A stretch of 64,000 bases of DNA from Eonycteris spelaea. Its lineage: Eukaryota; Chordata; Mammalia; Chiroptera; Pteropodidae. Shown in pieces: positions 37,747-49,885 of the stretch. The notes under the pieces are model-generated. The model had not been told where the DNA came from. It saw nothing but the letters and a program-made list of their open reading frames with translations, and made no database searches. Made by a program: the position numbers and the translations under genes. Each line of letters begins with the position of its first letter. Position 1 is the stretch's first letter. The stretch spans positions 124,001-188,000 of the forward strand of contig PUFA01000541.1 in the NCBI GenBank assembly GCA_003508835.1. Direction: 5' to 3'.

Positions 37747-40149
37747 TGGATTATGAATATTATCAAATGTTTCCCAGCATCTATTCAGATGATTATATAA
37801 TTTTTTTAATTTTTATGTGATGTATCATTTTGATTGATTTGTGGATATTAAATCATCCTTGCATAACTGGTATAAATTCTACTGATTATGATGTATAATA
37901 ATTTCTAAGGGAAACAGGGCAAACATGAGAGGCAATTATATAATATTTTAATGTATTGCTGAATGATTGATTTGACTAATATTTTGTTGAAATTTTTTAC
38001 ACCTATGTTTATTAGAAATATGACCTGTAATTTTTTCTGTAGTGGTATGTATTTTTGTATCAAGTAATGCTGGCCTTGTAGAATAAGTTTGGAAGCTTTC
38101 CATCCTCTTTAATTTTTTGGAATCATTGAGAAGAATAGTTATTGATTCTTCTTTGAATGTTAGGTAAAAGTCACCTCTGAATCCACTTCATCCTAGTCTT
38201 TTGTTTGTGGGAGTTTTTTGATTACATATTCAATTGTTGCTACTATTTGGTCTGCTAAGATTTTCTGTTCCTGTTTCAGTCTGGAAAATCGTGTGCTTCT
38301 ATAAATTTACTATTTTTTCTAAGTTTTTAGTGTGTTGGAGTATAATTTATAGTATTTTTTATAATCCTTTTATAATTTGTGTTTTTTTAACCTCTCCTTT
38401 AATTTCTGATTGTATTTATTTGAACTTCACCCTCTCTTTTTTTTTCCTTGATGCATCGGCTAAAATTATTAATATATATATTGTTTTATTTAAAAAAAAC
38501 AGTTCTTAAGCTATTAACTTAAAGTAATGATAGGCCAATTACTTCAGACCAAATTGATATTGCTTCTAAAATGTAAACATACCTGTAAAATTTACCTAGT
38601 AATTAAATCGTTTTTATTTCATTAAAACAAAGTTTTATTTTCATTATTTTTTTTCCTATTATGTTTAGTCTCTTTTAATTTATTTCTACACTGATCTTTA
38701 ATATTCTTCCTTCTACTCACTTTGGGATTTATTTGCTTCTTTTTCTAGTTCATTCTATTCTTTTTGTGTAAGGTGGATTGTTTGAGGTTTTTCTTGTTTC
38801 TTAATTAAGCCGTATCACTGTGAATTTCCTTCTTAGAAATGCTTTTGGATTGTTACTGTGTTTCTATTCATTTTTATCAAGATCAAAAAAATTTCCTCCT
38901 AGATTCTTTGTCGCCATTGATGGTTAATTGCTAGCCTCTACGTTTGTTTTTTTCCAGTTTTTTCTTGTAATTGATTTCTAGTTTCATATCATTGAACTGG
39001 GGAAAAAAAAGTTTGACATGATTTCAATGTCTTAAATTCAATAAGACCTGTTTGTGGCCTGACATCTGGAAAATGTTCCACACACACTTGTAAAATATGC
39101 ATTCTGCTGTTTCTGGGTGTATGTACCCTAATAATCTAGTAAGTGCATCTGATCTAATATATCTTTAAGGCCACTGTTTACATGCCGATTCTGTTTAGGT
39201 GATCTGTCCATTGTTGTAAGTGGATTGTTGAAGTCCCTTACCTTTATTATTATACTGTAGATCTCTCCTCCTTATGACTGTTATATTTTTGATTTATGTA
39301 TTTAAGCTCCTTTCCTTTGAATACGTAGATGTTTACATGTATTATATCTTATTGTTTGATTAAATCTTTTGTTATTATGTAACATCCTTCTTGAAATCTC
39401 ATTACAGTCTTTGTTTTAAAGTTTATTTTGTCTGATATAAGAATTTTTCTCAGTTCTCTGTTTGTTTCCATTAACATGAAAAATATTTTTTTCACCTTTC
39501 ACTTTCAGTGTAATTCATGCTTTCAAACTGAAGGAAGTCTTTTTTGGCAATATGCGTAGTCATTTTTTATCCATTAGCCATGTTACATGTTTTGATTGAA
39601 GCATGCCATCATTTAAAGTAAATATTGATAGGCATGTAGTACATTTTATTAATGTTTCTGGTTGTTTTTGTATTTTTTCACCTTTCTTTTGCTTTCTGCT
39701 CTTTATACAGTGATGACTTTCCTTAATGCTGATTTGAGCCCTTTCCCTTTATTTATTTATTTTTTTGTATATCTATTATAAAGTTGGATTTGAACACCAT
39801 GAGATTCATATAAAGTAAAGCTGCATGATACCAGTCTATTTTAAGAGAATGTTTTCTACAATTGCATGTATTAAAAGCACTACATTTTTACTCATCTCCT
39901 ACATTTGTCTTTTTTTAACATATTTTACACCTGTTCGTGTGTGCATAGGTGTGCATTTATCACTTAATTTATTATTGTAGTTACACATGCTGTTATTTCT
40001 TTTGTCTTTAAACATGCTCGCTAGCTTTGTATATAGTTTAACCATTGTTTTTACCTAAATGTTCGCTTTTATTAATGAGAATGATTTTCATTTCTATATT
40101 TTATATTTTGGCTTGTGTCTTTACTTTTCCACTTAAAGAAGTTATTTTT

Positions 40150-40670
40150 ACATTTATTGTAGTGTCTGTTTCAGTGGGATGGACTCCTTTAGCCTTTGCT
40201 CTCTTGGAAAAATATTTATCTTACTTCAATTCTGAATAATAACTTGCTTGGTAGAGTATTCTTGGTTGTAGGATTATTTTCTTCACTTTGAATATATTGT
40301 GCCATTCTCTCCTGCCCTGCAAATTTTCTGCTGAAAACTCAGCTTATACTCTTATAGGTTTCCCTTAATATAAAACTAACTGCTTTTTCTTGCTTATTTT
40401 TAAGATCCTTTCATTATCTTTAATTTTTAGCATTGTAATTATGATGTGTCTTGGTGTGGGCTCCTTGGGTTCATCCTGTTGGGACTTTGTGTTCTTCCTG
40501 AATGGGTTGTCTGTGTTTTGTACAAGGTTAAGGTAAGTTTTAAGCTATTATTTCTTTAAATAAGTTTTCTGTCTCTTTTGCTATCTCTTCTTCTGGGATC
40601 TATATGATGCAGATGTTTGGTAAGTTTTTATGTTGTTTCAGAGGTTCCTTAAATTATCCTAATTAAAAAA
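40150..40670 (-). pseudogene. ORF1 C-terminal part of the outer LINE-1
   Basis: Antisense of 'aatattgtgccattctctcc' and 'tggtagagtattcttggttg' and of the 'gtcttggtgtgggctccttg' region correspond to the ORF1 C-terminal and RRM-like domains seen also at 13.9-14.4 kb. Interrupted at 40670 by the plus-strand LINE-1 and continued at 47762. Confidence 0.7.
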
Positions 40671-42979
40671 ATTGTTTCAGAGTGATGTCAGAAGCATGAT
40701 TATACCAGGTGTCCTCCCCTGATTTCTCCCTTGAAACTACGAGGAGCTAAACACCTACTTTTCAACAATAACACCTGACCTGCACAAAGCATGCCTGATA
40801 TATTGACGTATCAGAGCATCTGAAGGTAGACTGTTTGCATAAGAGACAGGAAGATAAAGTGAGAAGGAAACAAAGCCATTGCTATGGAAAGCAGCCCAGA
40901 ACAGAGCTCCCAGCAGGGCAAGATAAAGGGGAGAAGAACAATAGTGGTCTCTTGGCTCTTTGAAGCCCCAAACACTTCCGCTGCTATTCCATGCAGTGGA
41001 GCCAGTGAGCAGGCAGAGAGCAGAGCAGAGACCAAACATGAAGGGGTGACAGCTATGTCTTAGCGACCGCCTTTTGTCAAGCAGAAAGCTAAGCCATGAA
41101 GCTTGACCACCTCTCCATCATCTCAGAGTGTGCCCTCCCCAAATGGTACCTCTCCCAGTGCTAGTATGAACCACAGGGAATTTTGCACAATAAGAACTGA
41201 AACATACAAAGCAGCCTGTCCCAGAGATAGAGGCAGAAATATAAATGCAAAGCAGCTTAAGCCTGAGAAGCCTCACTACTGCAAGGAAAACAATCACATA
41301 CAAAGCTGTCCTCTCTCAATTTACCACACCCCCAAACACTCAAGATAATTCAGAAGGAATCAGTGGAGCATTGCAGCCTGACACTTAGAGCAAGACTTCA
41401 GGGCCTTTTAAGAGGCTCAGATGTCCAACACTCTTCACATTCTCCTATGGAGGAAGAGCCCAGAAACCGAGGAGACCTGATCAGAGAGTAGGTACACATC
41501 TTTTTCCAATGAGAATGAAGAACATTCATAACCTCAAAATAAAAATCCAGCAGGTTCAGTTCCACATACTGGAAATCAAAAGTAAAACTTTTTATCAACC
41601 TGATAAAGATAGATAACTCTATAATAAAATTGGTCTTTTTTCTTTAAAAAAAAAACAGATTATATTCTCATTAATGATCAGGTAGAGAAATAGTCCATCA
41701 AACACCATAACAACCAAAGTGACAAGGCAGCTCAGAAAGGAAATAAAAAATATCTCCTGATAAGTTTAAAGATATAAAAATATGCGATTTTAATGACAGC
41801 AATTTTAACATGGTACTCTGACAAACTCAAATGAGATCCAAAAAATTCTGGTCACCAGTTCAAAGAACTTACAAACAAAATTAACGAATGACATAAATAC
41901 TTTATCAAGGAGATTGAAACCTAAAATCAAACAAACAACACACACACAACAAACTCAGGATATCTGGAGCTGAAGAACTCGTTAAAACCGATGAAGAATG
42001 AAATACTAAGCTTAGAAAATAGAGATGACCAGATGGAAGGGAAGAATTAGTGATAACAAAGAGAGAAATCTGGAAATCACACAGAAGGAGCACTTGAGAG
42101 TTAAATAAACAAACAAAACAGAATAAACAAAATAAAATAATAAATATATAAACCACTTGACAAGAACTATCCGAAACATCGGAAGAGCAGCATAAGAATA
42201 ATGAGTATACCAGAAAGAGAAGAGAGGGAGAAGGAGAATGAAATAGAATGTATATTCAAAACAAATAGTCACGGATAATTTCCCACAAATCTAAGGAAAA
42301 ACTTTAATTCAAGAAGAAAATAGAACACCTAATTATCTCAACCCAAAAAGGCCTTCCCAAGACACATTATATTAAATTATCAAATATTATGACAAAAAAA
42401 ATTTCTCAAGGTAGCCAGGAAAAAGAGATAGTAAACCTATAAAGGAAACCCAATTAGATTTTTCATCAGAATCTCAGAACAAACCTTATAAGCTAGAAGG
42501 GTGTGAAAGCAAATATTCAAAATATTAAAAGAATTGTCGGCCAAAAATAATATATCAGCAAAGTTGTCAATTTATGTAACAAAGGAGAAATAAAGACTTT
42601 TCCAAGAAATGTAAAAGCTGACTAAAATTTCCAACCATAAGGCCTACACACAGGTAATATTGAGAGGGGACCTTTTATTTGAAACAAAAGGACAAAAAAA
42701 GCATAATAAGTAAAATGACTAAAAGGCAGACAGGTGCCAAAAAAATGCAACACTTATTAGGGTTTTATTAAATAATACCTTTCATAAGCTTAAATATTAC
42801 ATAATGGTTAAAGGTAATAAAAACACTTTAAAAAGCAAACCAAATACTCAATTAGAAACGAGCATACAACATAAAGAAAGATAATGTGAAGACAACTAAA
42901 ACAGAAAAAGGGAGGGAGTAAAGACATAAATCTGCAAAGGGGAATGGAGATAAGGCTCACATAGAAGAAAAACAACTAC

Positions 42980-43255
42980 TGTGTGTGTGTGTGTGGTGTG
43001 TGTGGTGTGTGTGTAAATATCTTTCAATATATATATATATGTATATTGTATATATATTTATAACCTCAAAGTAAATATATATATATAAATATATATATAA
43101 ATATATGTGTATATATATCATATATATATACTTATATACATATATGTATATTAAATATATATATGTATAATATATTATACATATAATATATATAATCTTT
43201 CCTTTACATAATCTTAAATGATAAACCACACACACACACACACACACACACACAA
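42980..43255. repeat. TG / TA / CA microsatellite tract inside the inner LINE-1
   Basis: TG repeats at 42981-43013, TA-rich blocks 43026-43195 and CA repeats 43226-43254, between ORF1 and ORF2 of the 40.7-47.8 kb LINE-1. A 107-codon minus-strand frame across it is a repeat artefact. Confidence 0.95.
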
Positions 43256-45023
43256 CAAAATAATCCAGAACTGAAGACACATAACATGAACACAGAGGGA
43301 AGAGAAGAACAAACCATAAAATTCCACTGAATTAAAAAAAAAATAGAAACACAGGGGCAAAAACAATAGGACACCCAAGCTGCCACAAAACAAAAGATAA
43401 AATTACTATAGAAACTATAGAAACTCATATTCAATAATCACCTCTAAATGTAAATGAACTGAACTCACTAACAAAAAAGGCACAGAGTAACAGATTGCAT
43501 TAAAAAACAAAATCCAAACATATGCTGTCTTCAAGAGACACATCACAGCTGTAAGGAACAAATATTGACTCAAAATGAAGGGGTGAAAAATGATACTCCA
43601 AGCAAATGGCAATCCAGAAAAAAAGTAGATGTAGACATAATTATAGCTGACAAAATAGATTTCAAGTTAAAAAAAGTAACAAGAAGAAATGATGGAACTT
43701 CATAATAATAAAGGTGTCCATATATCTATCACAAAAACATAACCTATATCAATATATAGCCCCCAACTAGGAAGCACCATATATATATAAATATATATAA
43801 AAACAAATATTAACAAAACTAAAGTGGAAAACTAACAGAAACCACAATTATAGCAGGGAACCTAAATACCCACTGTCAGCTGTAGATAAAACATCCAACA
43901 GAAAATCAATAAGGAAATACATTCTTATATGCCATATAAACCAACTGGACATAATCAAAATTTACATAGCCTTTCATCCCAAAACATCAAGATTATACAT
44001 TCTTCTCTAGTACACATGGAACATTCTCAAAGATAGACCTCATGCTGAGACACAAACTTAGCCTTACCAAATTCAGATTGATTGAAATCATACCAATATA
44101 TTCTCTGATGATAATGCTTTGAAACTGGAGATCGAGTGTAAAAAAAAAAAAAAAAAAAAGTGGAAAGAACCACAAATACATGGAATTAAATTACATGCTA
44201 TTATCGAATGAGTAGGTCATAAAGAAATGAAAGGGGAGATCAAGACATAAATAAAAACAAACTAGAATTAAAATAATACATATCAAAAACGTTTGGATAC
44301 AGCAAAAGCAGTTAAGAAGAGGAAAGTTTAAATCATTAGAGGACTATCTCAAGAACAAGAAAGATCTCAAATAAACAACCTAACATTACATCTTAAGAAA
44401 CTAGAAAAAAGTAAAAAAAAAAACAACAAGAAAGAAATTCAGAGAAAACGGGAAAAAAAAATTATAGTAGAATTAAACTGAGAACAAAAAAGCAATACAA
44501 AAAATTTAGCAACAAAAAGGTAGGTTCAAGAAGATTAAGAAAATGGGCAAACCTTTGGCTATACTCACTAAGGAAAAAAAGGAAAAGACATAAATAAACG
44601 AAATCAGAAATTAAGGAGAAGTTATGACAGATACCACCAATTCAAAGGATTATACAAGAAATACTATGAAAAATTATTCACTAGCAAATTAATAACCTAG
44701 AAGTAATACACATGTCTAGACATATACAAACTTCCTAAACTGAATCATGATGAAATAGAAAATTTAAATAGATTAATCAAGTTATGGAAATTAAAACATT
44801 CATCAAAAACCTAGGAAAAGTAAAAGTCCAGGATTTAATTGCTTCAAGCAGTGAATTCTACCAATTATTTTTTAAAAAAGATTTAATACCCATACTTGTC
44901 AAGCTTTTCCAAAAAAAAAAAAAATTGAAGAGGAAGCAATTTTGCCTACCATCAATTTATGACACCAACATTACCTTGATACCAAAAACTGGTGAGAAAA
45001 CACCAAAACAACAACACCCAAAA

Positions 45024-45024
45024 C

Positions 45025-45058
<34 letters not shown>

Positions 45059-45059
45059 A
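45024..45059. repeat. (CAA)n microsatellite within ORF2
   Basis: About 11 CAA units lie directly after the 'PKTGEK' motif and before the 'NYRP' motif of the reverse transcriptase. The other LINE-1 ORF2 in the window (31.8 kb) lacks it. Confidence 0.95.
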
Positions 45060-46086
45060 CTATAGACCTATACCTCTTATGAACACAGATGCAAAAATCC
45101 TATATCAAATACTAGCAAATAGAATACAACAGCACATTAAAAAGATTATACACCATAATCAGTGGGGGCTTCATCCCAGGGGCACACGAATGGTTCAACT
45201 TACACAAATGATTCATGTGATACACCACATAAACAAAATAAAGGATAAAATCATATGATCATATCAATATATGAAAGAAAAAAATTAAGATACAGTATCC
45301 ATTTATGATTAATACACACAATAAAATGGGCATAAAGAAGAAAGTACTTCAACACGATAAAAGGCCATATATGACAAACCTCAGCTAACATTAAACTTAA
45401 TGGCGAAAAAATTAAAAAACTTATCTTCAAGATCAGGAAATAAGACATGACTATCTGTTCTCAATACTCTTATTCCACATAGTTTGAAGTCCTAGCTAGA
45501 GCAATTAGGCAAAAGAAAGAAATAAAAGATTTCCAAATTGGTATTAATGAAGAAGTCATATTGTCACTTTTTGCCAAATGACATGATTCTCTATACGGAA
45601 AAACCTTAAGGGCTCCACCTGAAAACTATTAGAAACAATAAACAAATACGACAAAGTTTTAGGGTACAAAATCAATGTTCAAAAATTCATAGCATTCCTT
45701 TAATAATAAGAAATAAAAAAAATTCTTTGCAATTACAACAACAAAAATATTTAGAATAAACCAAAAAAAGTATGTGAAGGAGCCTAAAACACTGAAAACT
45801 ATGACATTATTAACAGGAATTGAAGAAAACACAAAATAAAAAGATATTTTGTGTTTATGGATTGGAAGAATCAACATAGTTAATGGGCCTCATTACCAAA
45901 AGCATTATATAGATATAATGCAATCCTCATCAAATTCCAATGGCATTTTTTAAAGAAATAGAACAAAAAATATACCTGATTTGTATGGGAGCACAAAAGA
46001 TTCTGAACAGCCATAGCAATCTTGAGAAAAGAAGAACAAATCCAGATGTAACACTTCGCCTTATTTCAAATTCTTACTATAAGCAG

Positions 46087-46300
46087 CAGTCCCCAAATTT
46101 TTTGGCATCAAGGACCAGTGCTCCTATGAGAATACAATGCCTGATGATCTAACGTGAACTGAGATGGTGATGCTAGCACTGGGGAGTGGCTGCAAATATA
46201 GATTGAAGCTTTGCTTGCTGCTCACTTCCTGCTGTGTTGAACCCATTTCTAACAGGCCACAGACCTGTATCGGTCCATGGCCCCGGAGTGAGGACCCCTT
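46087..46300 (+). mobile_element. hAT-type MITE (214 bp) inserted in a LINE-1, with target duplication
   Basis: Ends 'cagtccccaaattttttgg' and 'ccccggagtgaggacccctt' form imperfect hAT-like inverted termini (consensus type 'caggggtccccaacc'). Internal 'gctcctatgagaatacaatg', 'ctggggagtggctgcaaata' and 'taacaggccacagacctg' follow a known mammalian hAT MITE layout. Flanks 'ctataagcag' (46077-46086) and 'ctataaagcag' (46301-46311) duplicate the LINE-1 target around it; in the 28.1-kb LINE-1 the uninterrupted site reads 'actacaaagcaacaataatc'. It therefore inserted after this LINE-1. The subfamily is not named. Confidence 0.88.
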
Positions 46301-48239
46301 CTATAAAGCAGCAACAATCAAAACAGCATGGTGTTGGCAGAAAAACAGGCACACAATCCAATGGAACAAAAACTGAGAGTCCAGAAATAAAGCCCCATAT
46401 ATATAGGCAAATAATTTTCAACCAAAGATCCCAAAAAACATACAATGAAGAAAAGAGAAAGCCTCTTCAATAAATGGTGCTGGGGAAAATTGGAAATCCA
46501 CTTGCAAAAAGAATAAAACGTGACTGCTATATTCACCATACACCAAAAATTAACTCGAAATGGATCAAAGACCTAAATATAAGATCCAAAACAATAAATT
46601 GCAAAAGAAAAAAACATAGGGTCAAATTCATAGATCATGGACTTAGATAGGATTTTATGAATTTGATCTCAAAGACTAGAGAACTAAAATTGAAAATAAA
46701 TTAATTCGAGTAAAACAAACTAAAAAGCTTCTGCACAGAGAAAGAAAACCATCAACAAGACAAAGAAGTAACCATACAAATGGAGAAGATATTTGCAAAC
46801 AACCATCTCCGATGAGGCCTAATACCCAAGAATGTGCAAAGAAATTATACAACTCAACATTTAAAAAAAAAATAAAAATAAAAAATGGGCAGAGGACCTG
46901 CGCAAACACTTCTCCCAAGAAGACACACAAATAGCCCACAGACATATGAAAAAAATGCTCAACTTCACTAGCTATTAGGGAAATGCAAATCAAAACCAAC
47001 AATGTGATACCACTTCACACCTGTTAGAATGGCTATTATCAACATTACAATTAATATTTCAAGTGTTGGAGAAGTTGTGGACAAAAAAGGAACCCTCATA
47101 CTCTGCTGATGGGAATGCAAATTGATACAACCACTAAGGCAAGCAGTTTGGAGGTTCTTGAAAAAAAAAAACAGAATAAATTACCATATGACCTAGTAAT
47201 CCCTCTTCTGGGTATTTACCCAAAACAAACTTGAAAACATTTATCCTCAAAGATACATGCACCCCAATATTTATAGTAGCATTGTTCACAGTGGCCAAGA
47301 CATGGAAATAACCAAAGTGTCTATTGAGAGATAATTGGATAAAAGATGTGGTACATATATACAATTAAATATTACTCAGACATAAGAAAAAAATGAAATA
47401 CTGTCAATTGTGACTACATGAATGGGTCTTGGGATAATCATGCTAAGAGAAATAGGTCAGACAGAAAAAGTTGAGACCCATATGATTTTACTCATATGTG
47501 GTGTATAAAACTGAAAGCAACAAAGAGACATGACAAACAAACATAGACCATGGACATAGACAGATAAATTTACCAAGGGAAGTGGGATGTGGGGATATAG
47601 ATGGTTTAAAGGGGATCAAACCCTTGGCGACATATGGAAGTTTAACTTTGGGTAGTAAACACACAATGCAATGTACGTATGATGTATTATTGAATTGTGC
47701 ACTTCGAAACATTTTATTTTATTAACCAATTGGTCATCCCAATAATTTTAATTAAAAAAGACAACAATGATTTTTCTGTTTCATTTTTCTTTTGTGAATT
47801 ACATGATTTTCACTATCTTGTGTTCCAGGTTTTGATTTTTTCTTTAATTGCCATCTAACCTGCCGTTATTTCCCTGTATTGTACTTTTTATATTAATGAA
47901 TTCTTCAGTTCTGATTTTTAAAAATATTTTCTATCTTCATTGTTGAAGTTCTCATTGAGTTTATCTAAACTTCTTCCCTAGTTTGTTGAGCATCTTTATA
48001 ATCAATATTTTGAATTTTCATCTGTGTTTTTTTGTCTCCATTTTACTTTTTTTTTTCAAGGTTTTTGGCCTGCTTTTTAGTTAAAGAACATAGTCCTCTT
48101 TCTCATAATTTTTTTGCTGTCTCTTTGTGTTTGTTTCTATGAATTCAGTGAAATAGCAGCCTCTCCTGGTCTTTGATACAGTGGTCTTGTGTAGTGCTTC
48201 CCTTGTATACTCTGGTGTTGGGTGTCGTTGGCAGGCAAA

Positions 48240-49260
48240 CTGCAGCTAAGCTGGAGTGGCCACAGTTCATGGGGTTTCCTGAAGGCAAACCACACCAGGG
48301 CCCCCTGGCAGTAGTTTGGATTTGGAGCTGGATTTAGCACAGCCTTGGAGAATTCTGGAAACAAGCATAAGCTGAACTGCCTTGTCAAGTCAGCTGGTGG
48401 TGTAGTTGGAGTTAGCTCTGGTTTGGGAGGACTCCTAGGAAAAGTCGCATTGGATCATCCTGCAGGCTGACTGGAGCTATTATTTGGAGGTGACTTAGAC
48501 AGCAGGAGTCCTAAGTCACACTGAGCCTGGAGATGTAGCTGGAAAGGCCCAGGTCACTGGAAGTCTTGGGAATAAGCTGCACCTTGGTCACTTTAGCAGG
48601 CTGGTTGGAGCCTTAGCTTGAGTGGCTATGGCTTGGGGAGTCCTGGGGCAGAAGCTGTTCTGGTAGTTACTTTTGGCAGGCTGGCTGTGGCTGTAGCTAA
48701 AAGCAAGTATGCCCCGCAGGAAATCCCACAACAAATTGTACCAAGCTAGAGGTGTAGTAGAAGTAGGAGTGAGCCATGAGGGTCCTGTGGACAAAGTCAT
48801 GCTGGGGCCAGCACTATAGATGAAGTGGGTTTATGCTGGCAGGAAGTCATAGAGCAAAGTCATGCTGGAGTCTAGATATGTTAGCTTAAGCAGTTTGAGC
48901 CATTGGTGGTTCTGGCGCAAGCCGTGTAGGGCCTGCCTTAGCAGGCCAGCTAAAGCTGTAGTTATAGTGAGTACAGGCCGCAGGAAGTTCTGGAAACAAG
49001 GTTCATGAGAGTTGTCTTGGCCAGCTGGTTGCAGCTGCAGTTGGAGAAGGTTGGGTCTGCAGTAGTCCTTGGGACATCCCAGAGCTGTAGCTAGAGTGGT
49101 ATAAGCCTCTGATGGTCACAGGGACAAGCCATGCCAGGGCCATCTTGGCGTCTACTAGAAGCTATAGTTGGAGTAGGTTATGTAAAATCTCAGGGGTAAG
49201 CTGTGTTAAGGCAACTTTGACTCCAGTCTTGGTGGGTGACTGGAGCTGTAGTTAGGTAGA
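48240..49260 (-). repeat. degenerate about 75-bp tandem array in the outer LINE-1 5' UTR
   Basis: A core like 'gctgtagttggagtgg' recurs near 48242, 48401, 48471, 48533, 48611, 48690, 48751, 48812, 48878, 48951, 49031, 49084, 49161 and 49244, usually 55-85 bp apart. Between cores lie variants of 'caggaagtcctgggacaag' and 'catgctgggaccac'. The copies are strongly diverged. This resembles the monomer-type 5' UTRs known from rodent LINE-1s, where the repeats act as promoters. A promoter role here is inference. Confidence 0.6.
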
Positions 49261-49885
49261 CCTGGGTCATTCAAAGCCCTGGGGGTAAGATTGCCACCAG
49301 GGCAAAACCTGCTGCTGAAGTTGGTGCAAGCTGTATGGGTCCAGGAGCAAGCCCAAAAGTTGAGTTTATGTGGGCCTTGGGTCTGAGGTACACTGGGATG
49401 GCTTTAGCCTAGGCTAGAGCACATTGATCAAGCTTCTGTTTGTGCAATCAGATGGAGGGGGAATGCAACAAATGGCACTTTTTTGGTGTCTCTGACCCCC
49501 TAGAGATATTCCTTGTAGTTCTCCTCCCACTTGGCAGATGCTCTAGAGTTACTAAGTGGCTTTCCTTCCCAAATAGCCTGGGTGTCATTTAAACCACCTT
49601 TTTTTTTTGCTGATGTCCCAGGTCAGGTGTGTCTGTGAGTGGTACCTCAGTTCTTTTTTCCTATCCCACAGGTAAATGTGTTGAGGGTGGGATTCCCATG
49701 GTACTTTCCTCTTCATTTCTGTTGTTCTTTCTCTCATTTGCTGTGTAGAAGTTCTTCAGTCATCCCTCAGTTCTTTTTTCAGGATGGAATTTGCTTCAGT
49801 TTATAGGTATAGATTTGATGTGTTTGTGGGAGGAAGTGAGTTCAGGGTATTTCTACACAGCCATCCTAAATCTCTCCTCATGATG

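Larger units (their letters stand above)
43380..47510 (+). pseudogene. LINE-1 ORF2 pseudogene (inner element)
   Basis: Endonuclease start near 43410-43500. Reverse-transcriptase finger region open at 44784-45258 in two overlapping frames: '[10 protein letters not shown]' then '[20 protein letters not shown]' and 'HHINKIKDK'. A pure CAA/AAC repeat (45024-45059) is inserted between those two motifs. The thumb and C-terminal parts continue to about 47510 in many short frames, broken also by the hAT insertion at 46087. The palm aspartate region near 45575 reads 'TTTTTGCCAAATGACATG' with a frame break, so the active site is destroyed. Confidence 0.82.
40671..47761 (+). mobile_element. inner plus-strand LINE-1 (about 7.1 kb including a hAT insert), inactive
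   Basis: 5' UTR 40671-about 41750 (GC-richer and unlike the 5' UTR of the 28.1-kb element), ORF1 about 41760-42690, a long microsatellite tract (42980-43255), ORF2 about 43380-47510, and a 3' UTR ending in 'taattaaaaaa' at about 47759. 'taattaaaaaa' also lies at the left junction (40660-40670), which may be a target duplication or coincidence because the tail itself has that sequence. A 214-bp hAT element sits in ORF2 (46087-46300). All ORFs are broken. Confidence 0.88.
35576..49885 (-). mobile_element. outer LINE-1 of a nested stack, full-length (about 6.4 kb without insertions)
   Basis: Three blocks in minus orientation, collinear: 35576-36931 (3' UTR and ORF2 C-terminal part), 37747-40670 (rest of ORF2, then ORF1 C-terminal part near 40200-40650) and 47762-49885 (ORF1 N-terminal part and 5' UTR). 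The blocks are separated by a short LINE-1 (36932-37746) and a 7-kb LINE-1 (40671-47761). The continuity of LINE-1 order across both gaps is the evidence. All ORFs are broken. The 5' end near 49885 shows 'ccatcctaaatctctc', resembling the usual LINE-1 5' terminus. A TG repeat sits at 35957-35980. Confidence 0.85.

Noticed and set aside
40755..41348. Frames of 74-94 codons on both strands
   Set aside because: They lie in the GC-richer 5' UTR of the inner LINE-1; no domain recognised.
42957..43280. 107-codon Tyr/Ile-rich frame
   Set aside because: Produced by reading through TA, TG and CA microsatellites.
48137..48388. Possible coding exon in the GC-rich 48-49.8 kb block
   Set aside because: The block is collinear with LINE-1 5' UTR following ORF1 and shows internal tandem repetition, which explains its composition.
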